Of a stretch of 12,521 nucleotides of DNA, positions 1 to 6,621 are shown in pieces (the stretch's first letter is position 1; each line of letters opens with the position of its first letter). Origin of the DNA: DAOUAG01 sp034432935 (GTDB lineage Bacteria > Chloroflexota > Dehalococcoidia > SM23-28-2 > RBG-16-64-32). The position numbers and the translations under genes were made by a program. The notes under the pieces are model-generated. The model had not been told where the DNA came from, made no database searches, and was given only the letters and a program-made list of their open reading frames with translations. The stretch spans positions 1 to 12,521 of the forward strand of contig DAOUBD010000030.1 of the NCBI GenBank assembly GCA_034432935.1, written 5' to 3'.

Positions 1-1
1 A

Positions 2-154
2 TTGGGCCGGGGGGAGAAGTGGAAGCTGGTTTCGCCGGACATTCGTACCCGCTTTCTAGGCGAGCGCGCCTATGGGGCCGCGCCCGCGTCCGCCTCTAGC
101 CTATCAGAAGTGCGCCGCGCGGCCACTGCGGCCCCCCAGGCGCCTCGGCCCTGA
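2..154 (+). CDS. Possible C-terminal end of an unidentified gene, running into repeat copy 1
   Basis: Frame 2 is open from the window edge to a TGA at 152-154, giving 50 codons with mostly G or C at third positions, as in real genes of this GC-rich genome. The visible peptide starts LGRGEKWKLVSPDIRTRFLG and turns Ala/Pro-rich at its end. I do not recognise the family. The last four sense codons and the stop lie inside repeat copy 1, which begins near base 140, so the present C-terminus is partly encoded by the repeat. It may be a normal gene end or a gene whose tail was replaced by the repeat. The other two forward frames close at base 57-59 and about base 100. Confidence is low because only 150 bases are visible. 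Confidence 0.35.
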   Translation: MGRGEKWKLVSPDIRTRFLGERAYGAAPASASSLSEVRRAATAAPQAPRP

Positions 155-340
155 GGCCGGCGGCCGGCAGCTCACCCGCGCTTGGGCGCCCCGCATTCCG
201 GCGCGCACGCCACAAGACGCCCCGAACCGCGAGCGTTCGTGCTCTGCGCGCCCCTCAGCGCCCCAGAGAGAGAGAGAGAGAGAGAGAAAGAGCACCCCGG
301 CCGGAGCTTGACGGGCGTGGGATAATGGTGGTTGGAGGAA
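140..340 (+). repeat. Intergenic expression cassette, copy 1 (long form)
   Basis: About 200 bp, matching copy 2 (3055-3256) with only two base differences that I can find (at about 155 and 203) outside the AG tract. Order of elements: GC-rich left arm (140-225), a hairpin with TTCG loop (stem 231-235/240-244), an overlapping alternative hairpin (242-249 with 258-268, three-base bulge), an (AG)11 tract with an interrupted tail (265-292), TTGACG (308-313), GATAAT (321-326) and GGAGGA (334-339). It lies upstream of the dockerin-like gene, but here the start codon is about 90 bp further on than in the other copies. The matching length far exceeds what a promoter needs, which points to duplication or recent homogenisation. 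Confidence 0.9.
308..326 (+). promoter_or_regulatory. Putative promoter in cassette copy 1
   Basis: TTGACG (308-313) and GATAAT (321-326) are conserved in copies 1, 2 and 4 with exactly 7 bp between them, and GGAGGA follows 13 bp after the first base of GATAAT. The two hexamers look like sigma-70 -35 and -10 boxes, but 7 bp is far from the usual 16-18 bp, so they may not act as a classical pair. If GATAAT is a -10 box, the transcript would start near 333-335, leaving a leader of about 95 nt before the dockerin-like gene at 430. Confidence 0.5.
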
Positions 341-429
341 ACGAAGCGCATACTAACCGAAGCTGTCTCCCCGCCTGATAAAGGAGGCCGCGGGGACGGT
401 TTGGGGTCCGGGCAGCGGAGGGTGACGAG

Positions 430-1827
430 TTGCAAAGCCTTTCGCAAAGCCTTTCGGTTATACGCAGGGCCGCGGTGCTCTTGCCACCGGTCCTCTTTAG
501 CCTCCTTCAAGCCAGGCCCGCGGGCACCGCCGGTTGCGGGGCAATTCAGGCGCCCTGGCCAGTCCCCACCGGCGACGACGATTGCGACGGATGGGCGACG
601 GGCGACCCTTCACACGGCGAGCAGCATGTGGGCACAGCCGAGTTCGCCCTATGCCCGGCCACCGGAGGCTTCTCGGCTGGGCGGAACGATGAATTCCCCG
701 ACGCATGGCCGCCGGACTTCGACGATAACCAACTGGTGAACATCCAGGACCTCGCCAGCTTCATCGCGCCGGTGCGCCGGGTGAACACGTCCCCTGGCGA
801 ACCGGGCTTCGATACGGTTCAGGACGGCTATAACGGCCAGCGATGGGACCTCGCACCTGGCAGCTTCGGTGAGGTGATCAATATCCAGGATATGGCTGCT
901 GTAGTGGCCCCCATGCGGTTCGGCCGGTGCACCATTACCCCCGCGGCGCCAGGGGCGTCGGTAAGCCGCTACATGACCACCACCGACTCCACCACCCTGA
1001 GGAACGAAGGCTGCGCCCAGGGGGATGCGGCCCCGGACGATGCCGTGGTGGTGCTCGACTTCGGCCAACCACAATGGGACGGTTCTACCTATGGGACCCT
1101 CCTGTTTGACTCCGTCACCTTCGCTTCGATCGGGCAGATCGAAGAGGCGACGAAGGATTTTCTTCGCGGCTACTGGAACTGCACCGGTGACACGCCGTGG
1201 AAGCACGTGACGCTCGTCATAGGCACGAACAACTATTATGGCTACACCGGTTTCGGCCACGGCCAGGCCCGGGCGCAGATGGTGAACCGTGTCAATCAGT
1301 GGATCGACTCGCCACCCAGCTATCGCTCCCGGGAGGAGGCCGTCGGCGGCAGTGATATGGAGACGGGGTGGGGCAGCGGCGAGGTCTCTCGCGCCTGGGC
1401 CGACGGCTACGATTCCGCCAACAGCTGGCCTTACTACAACTACGGGGATGCGGGGGGCTGTCCCCTAAGGGAAAGTGACAACCGCCCTTGCAACGGTGGC
1501 TGGCGCCAGGACGACGTCTGGTACGTTTCTTGGGGCGCTGCACCGGCCTGGCCGCTGCCGGAGATCTACCGGACGGACGGGGCGCTGGCCGCCCAATGGC
1601 ATGCCCTGGCGGTATACTCCCTGGACAAGAGCTTCGGGCTCATGAGGTTCAAGGGGACCCTGACCCAGTGGCAGGCCTGCTCGGATCAAGGTAGCGACTG
1701 GTGCTCTGCCAACGGCGTTGACAACCGGCCGCAGGGCGGCTGGTCGCAACTCTGGGTTCAGCTCAACGCCGACCTGCGCACGGCGCAAGACCCGCCGTGG
1801 TGCACCGACATCACCTGGCAGAGTTAG
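430..1827 (+). CDS. Secreted dockerin-like protein with an uncharacterised glycosidase-like C-terminal domain
   Basis: 465 aa from a TTG start at 430, chosen because GGAGGG (417-422) sits 7 bases upstream and the frame has stops at 376 and 379. Residues 1-35 look like a signal peptide (RR at 12-13, then AAVLLPPVLFSLL). Residues 49-54 form a DxDxDG calcium loop. Residues 94-107 form a dockerin-type loop (D96, D98, N100, N104, D107); a second, degenerate one ends NIQDM at 151-155. Residues about 175-465 form a Cys/Trp-rich domain with VVLDFG (207-212), IGTNNY (264-269), SDMETGW (308-314), DGYDSANSW (325-333) and WYVSWGA (364-370), which suggests a TIM-barrel hydrolase-like fold, but I cannot name a family or catalytic residues with certainty. 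It is likely co-transcribed with the cohesin-like gene 17 bp downstream, which makes a calcium-dependent surface partnership plausible. Confidence 0.8.
   Translation: MQSLSQSLSVIRRAAVLLPPVLFSLLQARPAGTAGCGAIQAPWPVPTGDDDCDGWATGDPSHGEQHVGTAEFALCPATGGFSAGRNDEFPDAWPPDFDDNQLVNIQDLASFIAPVRRVNTSPGEPGFDTVQDGYNGQRWDLAPGSFGEVINIQDMAAVVAPMRFGRCTITPAAPGASVSRYMTTTDSTTLRNEGCAQGDAAPDDAVVVLDFGQPQWDGSTYGTLLFDSVTFASIGQIEEATKDFLRGYWNCTGDTPWKHVTLVIGTNNYYGYTGFGHGQARAQMVNRVNQWIDSPPSYRSREEAVGGSDMETGWGSGEVSRAWADGYDSANSWPYYNYGDAGGCPLRESDNRPCNGGWRQDDVWYVSWGAAPAWPLPEIYRTDGALAAQWHALAVYSLDKSFGLMRFKGTLTQWQACSDQGSDWCSANGVDNRPQGGWSQLWVQLNADLRTAQDPPWCTDITWQS
433..456 (+). repeat. Tandem 12-bp duplication at the gene start
   Basis: CAAAGCCTTTCG occurs twice back to back, immediately after the TTG start codon. 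It encodes QSLSQSLS, so it stays in frame and lengthens the signal-peptide n-region by four residues. Gain or loss of a unit would keep the frame. Confidence 0.85.
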
Positions 1828-1844
1828 GAAAGGGAGATAATCGC

Positions 1845-3047
1845 ATGCCCGATCAATCGTTACAACGCGGGCGCCTTGGGTGGCTATTGACCGCCGCCTC
1901 CGCCGTCGCCGTTATCGCTCTCCTCGGGCTCGGCGTGATGCGTTCAGACAGCCCTCTGCCTCCCCTTTCCGGGGAGAAACAAGAGATGGAAGAACGACAG
2001 ACCAGGCTGCGCGCGGAGGCGCAAGCCAACCCGCCGCCTCCTGGCGCCGAGAAACCGGAGAGGAGGGCGACGCCGCTCGCTCAGCCGTCGCCCTGGTCCC
2101 CTGTCGCGCAGATGGCAGCTGGTGCGGGGACCATCGTGGAGACGGGCCAGGCACCGTTTCCGGCCATGATGTTTGTTGGGCAAAATCTGTGGAAAGAGGC
2201 GAAGGATGGCTACTACATCCTTGCGTACGCGGGTTCCGAGGGCTACGAAGGCGACCCGTCGCAGGGGCTGCTGATGGTTGTTGCAATGACGTTTGACTAT
2301 AAACCACTTCCCGAACTGGGCGGCACCTATCCCACCCCCTCGAAGGCGGGTGCCGTCCGAATCGTGGGCGCAGATGGTGAGGTACTGTCTCTGTTAGCAG
2401 AGGATGGCACCAAGTTCCTCTTCGACGTGGCCTCGCGCCGGTTCTTGTCGCCGGACACCCTGGCACCCCTGCCCACACCCGAGCCGCCGCCGGAGTCCAC
2501 GCCAGGCTCGACGGACAGCTCCATCAGCAGCCCCCTTTCGGTCGCCAGCGTAGCTATCGACATGGATATCAACAACTCCCCCGCCAACACGGCGACCTCG
2601 CTGGGCAGCCTCGAATCGTGCGGTACACTGAACAGCGGGGCCAGTCTCACCATCGATGTGGTCATCAGGGGCATCCCCCCAGGCGGGGGCGCGTCGGGCG
2701 GCCTCTTGAGCTTTCAGTTCAGTCTGCTATACGATGCGGCCAAGGTCGCGGTTGCCTGGGTGGACCCCCGCATGCTAGTGGCGGCGAATGTTGGGTCATC
2801 CATCCCCTCGTTCGGTGACCAGGCTCCTGACAGCGACGGCGATCTCCTCGTTGCCGCCCTCGACACAACCCAGTCCGCCCCCGAAAGCGGGGACGGCGTC
2901 CTAGCCCGCCTGACTCTGCAGGGAGTCGCGGCGGGCATCAGCTCACTCATCCTCGCCGACGTTCTGATCGTGGACGCGGCCAACAACCTCTATGCCATTG
3001 GCGCCGTTCACGGTGCCCAGGTGGCCGTGGACTCCTCCTGCCCATAG
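1845..3047 (+). CDS. Membrane-anchored protein with C-terminal cohesin-like domain
   Basis: 400 aa from ATG 1845; AAGGGAG about 7 bases upstream fixes this start rather than the in-frame GTG at 1797, which lies inside the previous gene. Residues 1-11 are basic and polar, and 12-31 form one membrane segment or uncleaved signal anchor (LGWLLTAASAVAVIALLGLG). Residues 45-75 are charged and Pro-rich. Residues about 105-200 form a domain I do not recognise (QNLWKEAKDGYY, GDPSQG, TPSKAGAVRI). A Pro/Ser/Thr linker spans about 205-232. Residues 233-398 read as a cohesin-type beta-sandwich: SVAIDMD at the start, FQFSLLYD (290-297), GVLARLTLQGVAAG (351-364) and LILADVLIVD (368-377). Cohesins bind dockerins in cellulosomes, and the preceding gene is dockerin-like. 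Pairing is inferred from context, not shown. Confidence 0.8.
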   Translation: MPDQSLQRGRLGWLLTAASAVAVIALLGLGVMRSDSPLPPLSGEKQEMEERQTRLRAEAQANPPPPGAEKPERRATPLAQPSPWSPVAQMAAGAGTIVETGQAPFPAMMFVGQNLWKEAKDGYYILAYAGSEGYEGDPSQGLLMVVAMTFDYKPLPELGGTYPTPSKAGAVRIVGADGEVLSLLAEDGTKFLFDVASRRFLSPDTLAPLPTPEPPPESTPGSTDSSISSPLSVASVAIDMDINNSPANTATSLGSLESCGTLNSGASLTIDVVIRGIPPGGGASGGLLSFQFSLLYDAAKVAVAWVDPRMLVAANVGSSIPSFGDQAPDSDGDLLVAALDTTQSAPESGDGVLARLTLQGVAAGISSLILADVLIVDAANNLYAIGAVHGAQVAVDSSCP

Positions 3048-3054
3048 GGCGGCC

Positions 3055-3256
<202 letters not shown>

Positions 3257-3262
3257 TGAACG

Positions 3263-3736
3263 ATGCGACTCGCTGCAGCTGCGCTGGCGGTAGCCCTGCT
3301 GGGGATCGTGGCTGGCTACGTGGGCACGAATCTCTTCGAGGCCGAATCTCAGCCGTCACACGCCGGCCCCTTGCCTCTCACAGCCGAAGGCCGAATCAAG
3401 GTCCTCATCACGGGTGACGGGCCCGGAGGTGCGGTATACCGGGAGTGTGAGGTTGATGCCTCTGTGGAGGTCTCCGCCGATCGCAAGGTAGCGAAGGTGG
3501 TGCAATCGGGGCAGAGGCAGGTCAAGATCGGGGAGGACGTCAGCCTGGAGCAAGAGTACTACGGCGGCCCGCTCTGGGTGTACCGGGATGACGACGGGAG
3601 GCTGCGCAGTGGATGGTACCGTTGCGTTGAAGTCGCTCCCCCTTCGGGACCGCCCGTCTACCCACCGAGGACATACGTCCCGTCCACTGACACTCCTGCT
3701 CCTTTGCCCTCGTCTCCCCCCGTGCCCGTGCCGTAA
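3263..3736 (+). CDS. Small exported or membrane-anchored protein of unknown function
   Basis: 157 aa from ATG 3263, with GGAGGA ending 6 bases upstream; the ATG at 3255-3257 is in another frame and overlaps the ribosome binding site. Residues 3-20 are a hydrophobic signal or anchor segment (LAAAALAVALLGIVAGYV). Residues about 40-125 are a small, probably beta-rich domain with two cysteines (C62, C121) that could form a disulfide. It contains GRIKVLITGDGPGG (43-56) and LWVYRDDDGRLRSGWYRC (104-121). The last 30 residues are a Pro/Ser/Thr tail like those of surface-exposed proteins. I do not recognise a family. Its own cassette copy directly upstream suggests it is expressed separately from the cohesin-like gene. 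Confidence 0.7.
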   Translation: MRLAAAALAVALLGIVAGYVGTNLFEAESQPSHAGPLPLTAEGRIKVLITGDGPGGAVYRECEVDASVEVSADRKVAKVVQSGQRQVKIGEDVSLEQEYYGGPLWVYRDDDGRLRSGWYRCVEVAPPSGPPVYPPRTYVPSTDTPAPLPSSPPVPVP

Positions 3737-3773
3737 TCCCCCCTGACCCGCAGCAGCCTTCGGCCATCTTCAC

Positions 3774-3900
3774 CGCACGCCACAAGACGCCCCGAACCGC
3801 GAGCGTTCGTGCTCTGCGCGCCCCTCAGCGCCCCAGAGAGAGAGAGAGAGAGCCCACCCCGGCCGGAGCTTGACAGAGGGGCGTATCATTGGTCAGGGAG
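3774..3900 (+). repeat. Intergenic expression cassette, copy 3 (short, diverged 3' end)
   Basis: Matches copies 1 and 2 from the CGCACGCC motif onward (3774) and lacks their left arm of about 70 bp. It keeps the TTCG-loop hairpin, the alternative hairpin and an AG tract of (AG)9 at 3835-3852. After the tract it reads CCCACCCC instead of CACCCC. Identity drops after TTGACA (3870-3875): the downstream box is TATCAT (3884-3889) and the ribosome binding site is GGGAG (3896-3900). It sits between the small exported protein and its next neighbour. Confidence 0.88.
3870..3889 (+). promoter_or_regulatory. Putative promoter in cassette copy 3
   Basis: TTGACA, 8 bp, TATCAT. The sequence between and after the boxes differs from the other copies, yet both boxes remain recognisable and stay closely spaced, which suggests that they are the selected part of the cassette. 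Confidence 0.45.
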
Positions 3901-3906
3901 CTCGCA

Positions 3907-4701
3907 ATGGCAAGGTTCAGAATTGCCCTGCCGCATCGTTTTCGCGTCCGCCTCAGCCTCGTGATTCTTGGGGGCGTCACCGGCATCGCCATCCTCACCG
4001 GGCCGCTGATACGCGAGGTTCTGCAGGACGGCCCCGATGCCCAGCCGGCCGGGGTTGGCGGCGGGCCCGTCCCAGCCCCCGGATACCCAACGCGGCTGGC
4101 CGAGGGGTACTGGCTGCCGCCTGCTCTCGACCCCGCCAACTTTTCCAAAAAGCTCGAGCTTGATAAGGCGGAGGCGGGGAAGCCGCTCCTCACAGGCACC
4201 ATCAACGGGTTTCGTTTCTTCGGGCCTGGCGACCCTCTCCCCAAGTACCCTTGTGACCCCGCGGAATTCGAACAGGTCTCCCCCAAGGAAGTTGCGATGC
4301 CGATTCAGGTGGGGTATGTCCCCCCGGGCACCGTCGAGGAAGCGCCCCGAATTCAGGTCTGTCCGGGTGGTAAAATGCAGCTGGCAGTGCGCTTGTTTCA
4401 GGTGGCGGGCACAGGCTTCTCGGTGTCTTTCCACGCGAGCGAGCTCGCCATCTACAACGACAGCATTCGCGCCGGCCGCAACGTACATGGCGCATCGGTG
4501 GGCGGCAGTCAGGCTGTTGTAGTCGAACCCCTTGCCGCCGAGGGCCACGGAGAAAGCGTGATCGCCTGGCCGGTGATGGGTGGCTTCATCCGCGTGTACG
4601 CCGTGGATATGCCTCTTGACGAAGTAATAAAGATCGCCGAGAGTGTGCGGTTCGAACCTCCGAGCGGACCTGCGGAGCAGGGCGAGAAGGCAGGCGGCTG
4701 A
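3907..4701 (+). CDS. Membrane-anchored protein, paralog of the lipoprotein at 5881-6621
   Basis: 264 aa from ATG 3907, with GGGAG 6 bases upstream; an in-frame TTG at 3889 overlaps the promoter and is less likely. Residues 1-16 are basic, and 17-34 form one membrane segment (SLVILGGVTGIAILTGPL). The rest is predicted outside the membrane. It shares with the downstream lipoprotein YVPPGT (137-142), CPGG (152-155), two cysteines at matching places (C116, C152) and a C-terminal MPLDEVIKIAES (235-246). The ending resembles the helix that closes some beta-rich envelope proteins (for example DUF4367-type domains), but this is only a resemblance. Substrate and role are unknown. It ends 7 bp from the convergent methylenetetrahydrofolate reductase gene. 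Confidence 0.75.
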   Translation: MARFRIALPHRFRVRLSLVILGGVTGIAILTGPLIREVLQDGPDAQPAGVGGGPVPAPGYPTRLAEGYWLPPALDPANFSKKLELDKAEAGKPLLTGTINGFRFFGPGDPLPKYPCDPAEFEQVSPKEVAMPIQVGYVPPGTVEEAPRIQVCPGGKMQLAVRLFQVAGTGFSVSFHASELAIYNDSIRAGRNVHGASVGGSQAVVVEPLAAEGHGESVIAWPVMGGFIRVYAVDMPLDEVIKIAESVRFEPPSGPAEQGEKAGG

Positions 4702-4708
4702 TCCGGCG

Positions 4709-5668
4709 TTACCCCTTGGCCTCCGCCACCAGCTCCGCCGCCACGTCGTAGCGGCCGAAGGACGGCACGATGTATACGCCGGCGGCCTTGGCCTTGCACA
4801 TGGCGACGAACTCCCGCGCCATGGCCAACCCCTCCCGCAAGCCGCCCTCCTCGCCCGCGCGGCGCATCCTTTCGCGCACGGGATCCGGCAGATACATCCC
4901 GGGGACCTCATGGTGCAGGAATTCGGCGTGACGGTAGTTGGCTAGGGGCAGGACGCCAACGATGATGGGGCGCTGGAACTTCTTGGCCCCTTCGAGAAAG
5001 CGGTCCAACACCTTTTCATCGAAGACGTTCTGGGTCATGAAGAAGTGGGCCCCCGCCTCCACCTTGCGCCGCATGAGCCGCAGCTCCGGCTCCAGCGGGT
5101 CGGCGTTCAGATTGGCCGAGGCGCCGATGAAGAAGTCGGCCTGCCGCCCTATGGACTTGCCGGTGAAGTCTACGCCCTCGTTCAGCAGCTTAAGGAAGCG
5201 CATGAGGCCCACGGCGCTCACGTCCCACACGCCGACGATGTCCGTGTAGCCGCCGACAGAGGGCGGGTCGCCCCGCAGGCAGAGGATGTTGCGGATTCCC
5301 AGGGCATGGGCGCCCACCATATCGGAGTGGATGGCCATGGCGTTGCGGTCCCGCGTGGTGTAGTGCATGACGATCTCGCAGCCCACCTCTCGCTGGAGGA
5401 TGACGGACATGGCCAGAGGGGACATGCGGATCTTGGCCGTAGGGCTATCGCCCACGTTGATGACGTCGGCCCCCGCGGCGTGCAGGAGACGGGCGCCCTC
5501 GATGGCCCGGCGGGCGCTGAGCCCGTGGGGCGGGTCCACCTCCACCGAGACGACGAACCGGCCGGCGGCCAGCTTGTCGCGCAGGGTTGCGGGCTCGGCG
5601 GCCCTCTTGCCTCCGGCGCGGCCGCTGGGAGCCTCCGCGGCCGCCAGATCGTAGGATTCCTGGGTCAC
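4709..5668 (-). CDS. metF: Methylenetetrahydrofolate reductase (single-domain form)
   Basis: 319 aa, GTG start at 5668. It belongs to the flavin-dependent family that reduces 5,10-methylene- to 5-methyl-tetrahydrofolate, supplying methyl groups for methionine synthesis or, in some anaerobes, one-carbon metabolism. Visible marks are SVEVDPPHG (41-49, with the conserved catalytic Glu at 43), NVGDSP (71-76), MHYTTRDRN (101-109), CLRGDPP (130-136) and MTQNVFD (211-217, conserved Gln 213). It resembles the reductase half of YitJ-type fusion proteins, but no homocysteine methyltransferase half is present. The first 28 residues are Ala/Gly-rich and low in conservation, so the true start could be internal. 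No ribosome binding site is seen; TAATAC lies 5 bases upstream of the GTG, which would fit a leaderless transcript. It breaks up the run of plus-strand exported-protein genes. Confidence 0.93.
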   Translation of the reverse strand: MTQESYDLAAAEAPSGRAGGKRAAEPATLRDKLAAGRFVVSVEVDPPHGLSARRAIEGARLLHAAGADVINVGDSPTAKIRMSPLAMSVILQREVGCEIVMHYTTRDRNAMAIHSDMVGAHALGIRNILCLRGDPPSVGGYTDIVGVWDVSAVGLMRFLKLLNEGVDFTGKSIGRQADFFIGASANLNADPLEPELRLMRRKVEAGAHFFMTQNVFDEKVLDRFLEGAKKFQRPIIVGVLPLANYRHAEFLHHEVPGMYLPDPVRERMRRAGEEGGLREGLAMAREFVAMCKAKAAGVYIVPSFGRYDVAAELVAEAKG

Positions 5669-5679
5669 AGTGGGTATTA
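5666..5679 (-). promoter_or_regulatory. Possible leaderless -10 box and start of metF
   Basis: On the minus strand TAATAC (5679-5674) is followed by 5 bases and the GTG start codon. No convincing -35 box lies 16-18 bp upstream, and no purine-rich ribosome binding site is present. A leaderless transcript is the simplest reading, but it is weakly supported. Confidence 0.3.
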
Positions 5680-5776
5680 GCGTAGCGGAAGGGAGCGCGA
5701 GCGGGCAACCCGCCGGGCTATCGCCAGCGCGGCGGCCCCCGAGCCGGGCGCCCGTTCGCCGGCAAGCGCCAGATAT

Positions 5777-5870
5777 CGCGAGCGTTCGTGCTCTGCGCGC
5801 CCCTCAGCGCCCCAGAGAGAGAGCACCCCGGGCCACGCTTGACGGCCGTGGGATAATGATGCTTGGAGGA
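5777..5870 (+). repeat. Intergenic expression cassette, copy 4 (shortest)
   Basis: Matches the core from CGCGAGCG onward and lacks the left arm. It keeps the TTCG-loop hairpin, the alternative hairpin and the shortest AG tract, (AG)5 at 5814-5823. TTGACG is at 5839-5844, GATAAT at 5852-5857 and GGAGGA at 5865-5870. Unlike the others it lies between divergent genes, so no plus-strand gene reads into it. This argues that the cassette is a gene-start element rather than only a transcription end. Confidence 0.9.
5839..5857 (+). promoter_or_regulatory. Putative promoter in cassette copy 4
   Basis: TTGACG, 7 bp, GATAAT, with the same 13-base distance to GGAGGA as in copies 1 and 2. Being in a divergent intergenic region, it is the best candidate in the window for a self-sufficient promoter of this type. 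Confidence 0.55.
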
Positions 5871-5880
5871 AGGCAACGGG

Positions 5881-6621
5881 ATGCGCTACGCGGCGCTGTC
5901 TGTGGCCAAAACCGTGGCCTTTCTGGCCCTCGTCGGCATCCTCGCCTCCTGCGGCGATGCTGAGGAGGCCCCCCGCAGCGGGGTCACCGCGCCGCCCGAG
6001 GCGGCAACCGCCCGGGGAGGCATTACTCCACCGCATTACGAGGAGCCGGTCTTGCTGAGGGACGGGGATTATCTCCCTCACGCCGTATCACCAGAGGAGT
6101 TCGATGAGATATGGCAGCGCGGCGTGGCGGCGGAGGAGGCGGACAGCCAAAAGCCTGATTTCGAAGGTGTGGTAGCCGGCATAGAGCTATACTCCATGTC
6201 CTCAGCGGACCGCGCCCCCAAGCAATGCGCCGTAGAGAAATTCGTCGAGGCAGAAACCCTCAAGGTTAACTACCTGCCCCCGGGCACCTACGCTAACGGC
6301 CCTCAGTTCGCAGGCATCTGCCCAGACGGCTCGACTTCTTTCGTCATGCGAGAGTTCTCTACAAGGCACGGCAGTTTCGACGTCATCTTCGATTACGGCG
6401 AGCCCGTGATTCTGCACGACGCCTCCGCCGAGCGCGTTACCACGCAACCCCTCGACGGAATCACGGCGGTTGTGATTTCGCCTATCCTTCCGGGAGAGGG
6501 GTTTGGACGCGGGTGGGCCGCCTATGCCACGCCAAGAGGCGCTATGGTCGTGCGCGCGAGTATGCTTCCGGTGAACGAGATGATCAAGATCCTCGAGGGG
6601 ATCGAATGCTCCGCGTGCTGA
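5881..6621 (+). CDS. Lipoprotein, paralog of the membrane-anchored protein at 3907-4701
   Basis: 246 aa from ATG 5881, downstream of GGAGGA (5865-5870); an in-frame TTG at 5863 overlaps that site and is rejected. The N-terminus has a lipoprotein signal with lipobox LASC, placing the lipidated cysteine at residue 24, followed by a Pro/Ala-rich spacer (30-55). The body shares with its paralog a pair of cysteines (C116, C147), YLPPGT (131-136), CPDG (147-150) and LPVNEMIKILEG (229-240). Residues about 95-245 align along their whole length, whereas the anchors differ (lipid versus membrane helix). A further cysteine pair is at the very C-terminus (ECSAC). The function is unknown; an extracytoplasmic binding or sensing role is a guess. 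Confidence 0.8.
   Translation: MRYAALSVAKTVAFLALVGILASCGDAEEAPRSGVTAPPEAATARGGITPPHYEEPVLLRDGDYLPHAVSPEEFDEIWQRGVAAEEADSQKPDFEGVVAGIELYSMSSADRAPKQCAVEKFVEAETLKVNYLPPGTYANGPQFAGICPDGSTSFVMREFSTRHGSFDVIFDYGEPVILHDASAERVTTQPLDGITAVVISPILPGEGFGRGWAAYATPRGAMVVRASMLPVNEMIKILEGIECSAC

Noticed and set aside
265..292. AG tract considered as a CRISPR-like or tandem protein-coding repeat
   Set aside because: It is a simple dinucleotide microsatellite without spacers and lies in non-coding sequence.
104..510. Minus-strand reading frames across repeat copy 1 with (Ser-Leu)n runs; similar frames occur at 3087-3359, 3825-4286 and 5677-6081
   Set aside because: They come from reading the AG tract as CT codons in GC-rich DNA. 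The frame around the tract changes between copies because the tract is not a multiple of three, so no protein is conserved, and they lack ribosome binding sites.
332..739. Plus-strand frame of 135 codons overlapping the start of the dockerin-like gene
   Set aside because: It starts inside the cassette ribosome binding site, has no export signal or recognisable domain, and runs across the signal peptide and dockerin region of the better supported frame.
3886..4911. Long minus-strand frame antisense to the membrane-anchored protein and entering metF in another frame
   Set aside because: It is a GC-rich shadow. The plus-strand gene has a ribosome binding site, a membrane anchor and a paralog, and the metF frame has all family motifs.
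5701..5713. GCGGG-CAA-CCCGC hairpin between metF and the lipoprotein gene
   Set aside because: It is short, in GC-rich divergent intergenic DNA, has no T-run and neither gene ends there, so it is not a supported terminator or operator.
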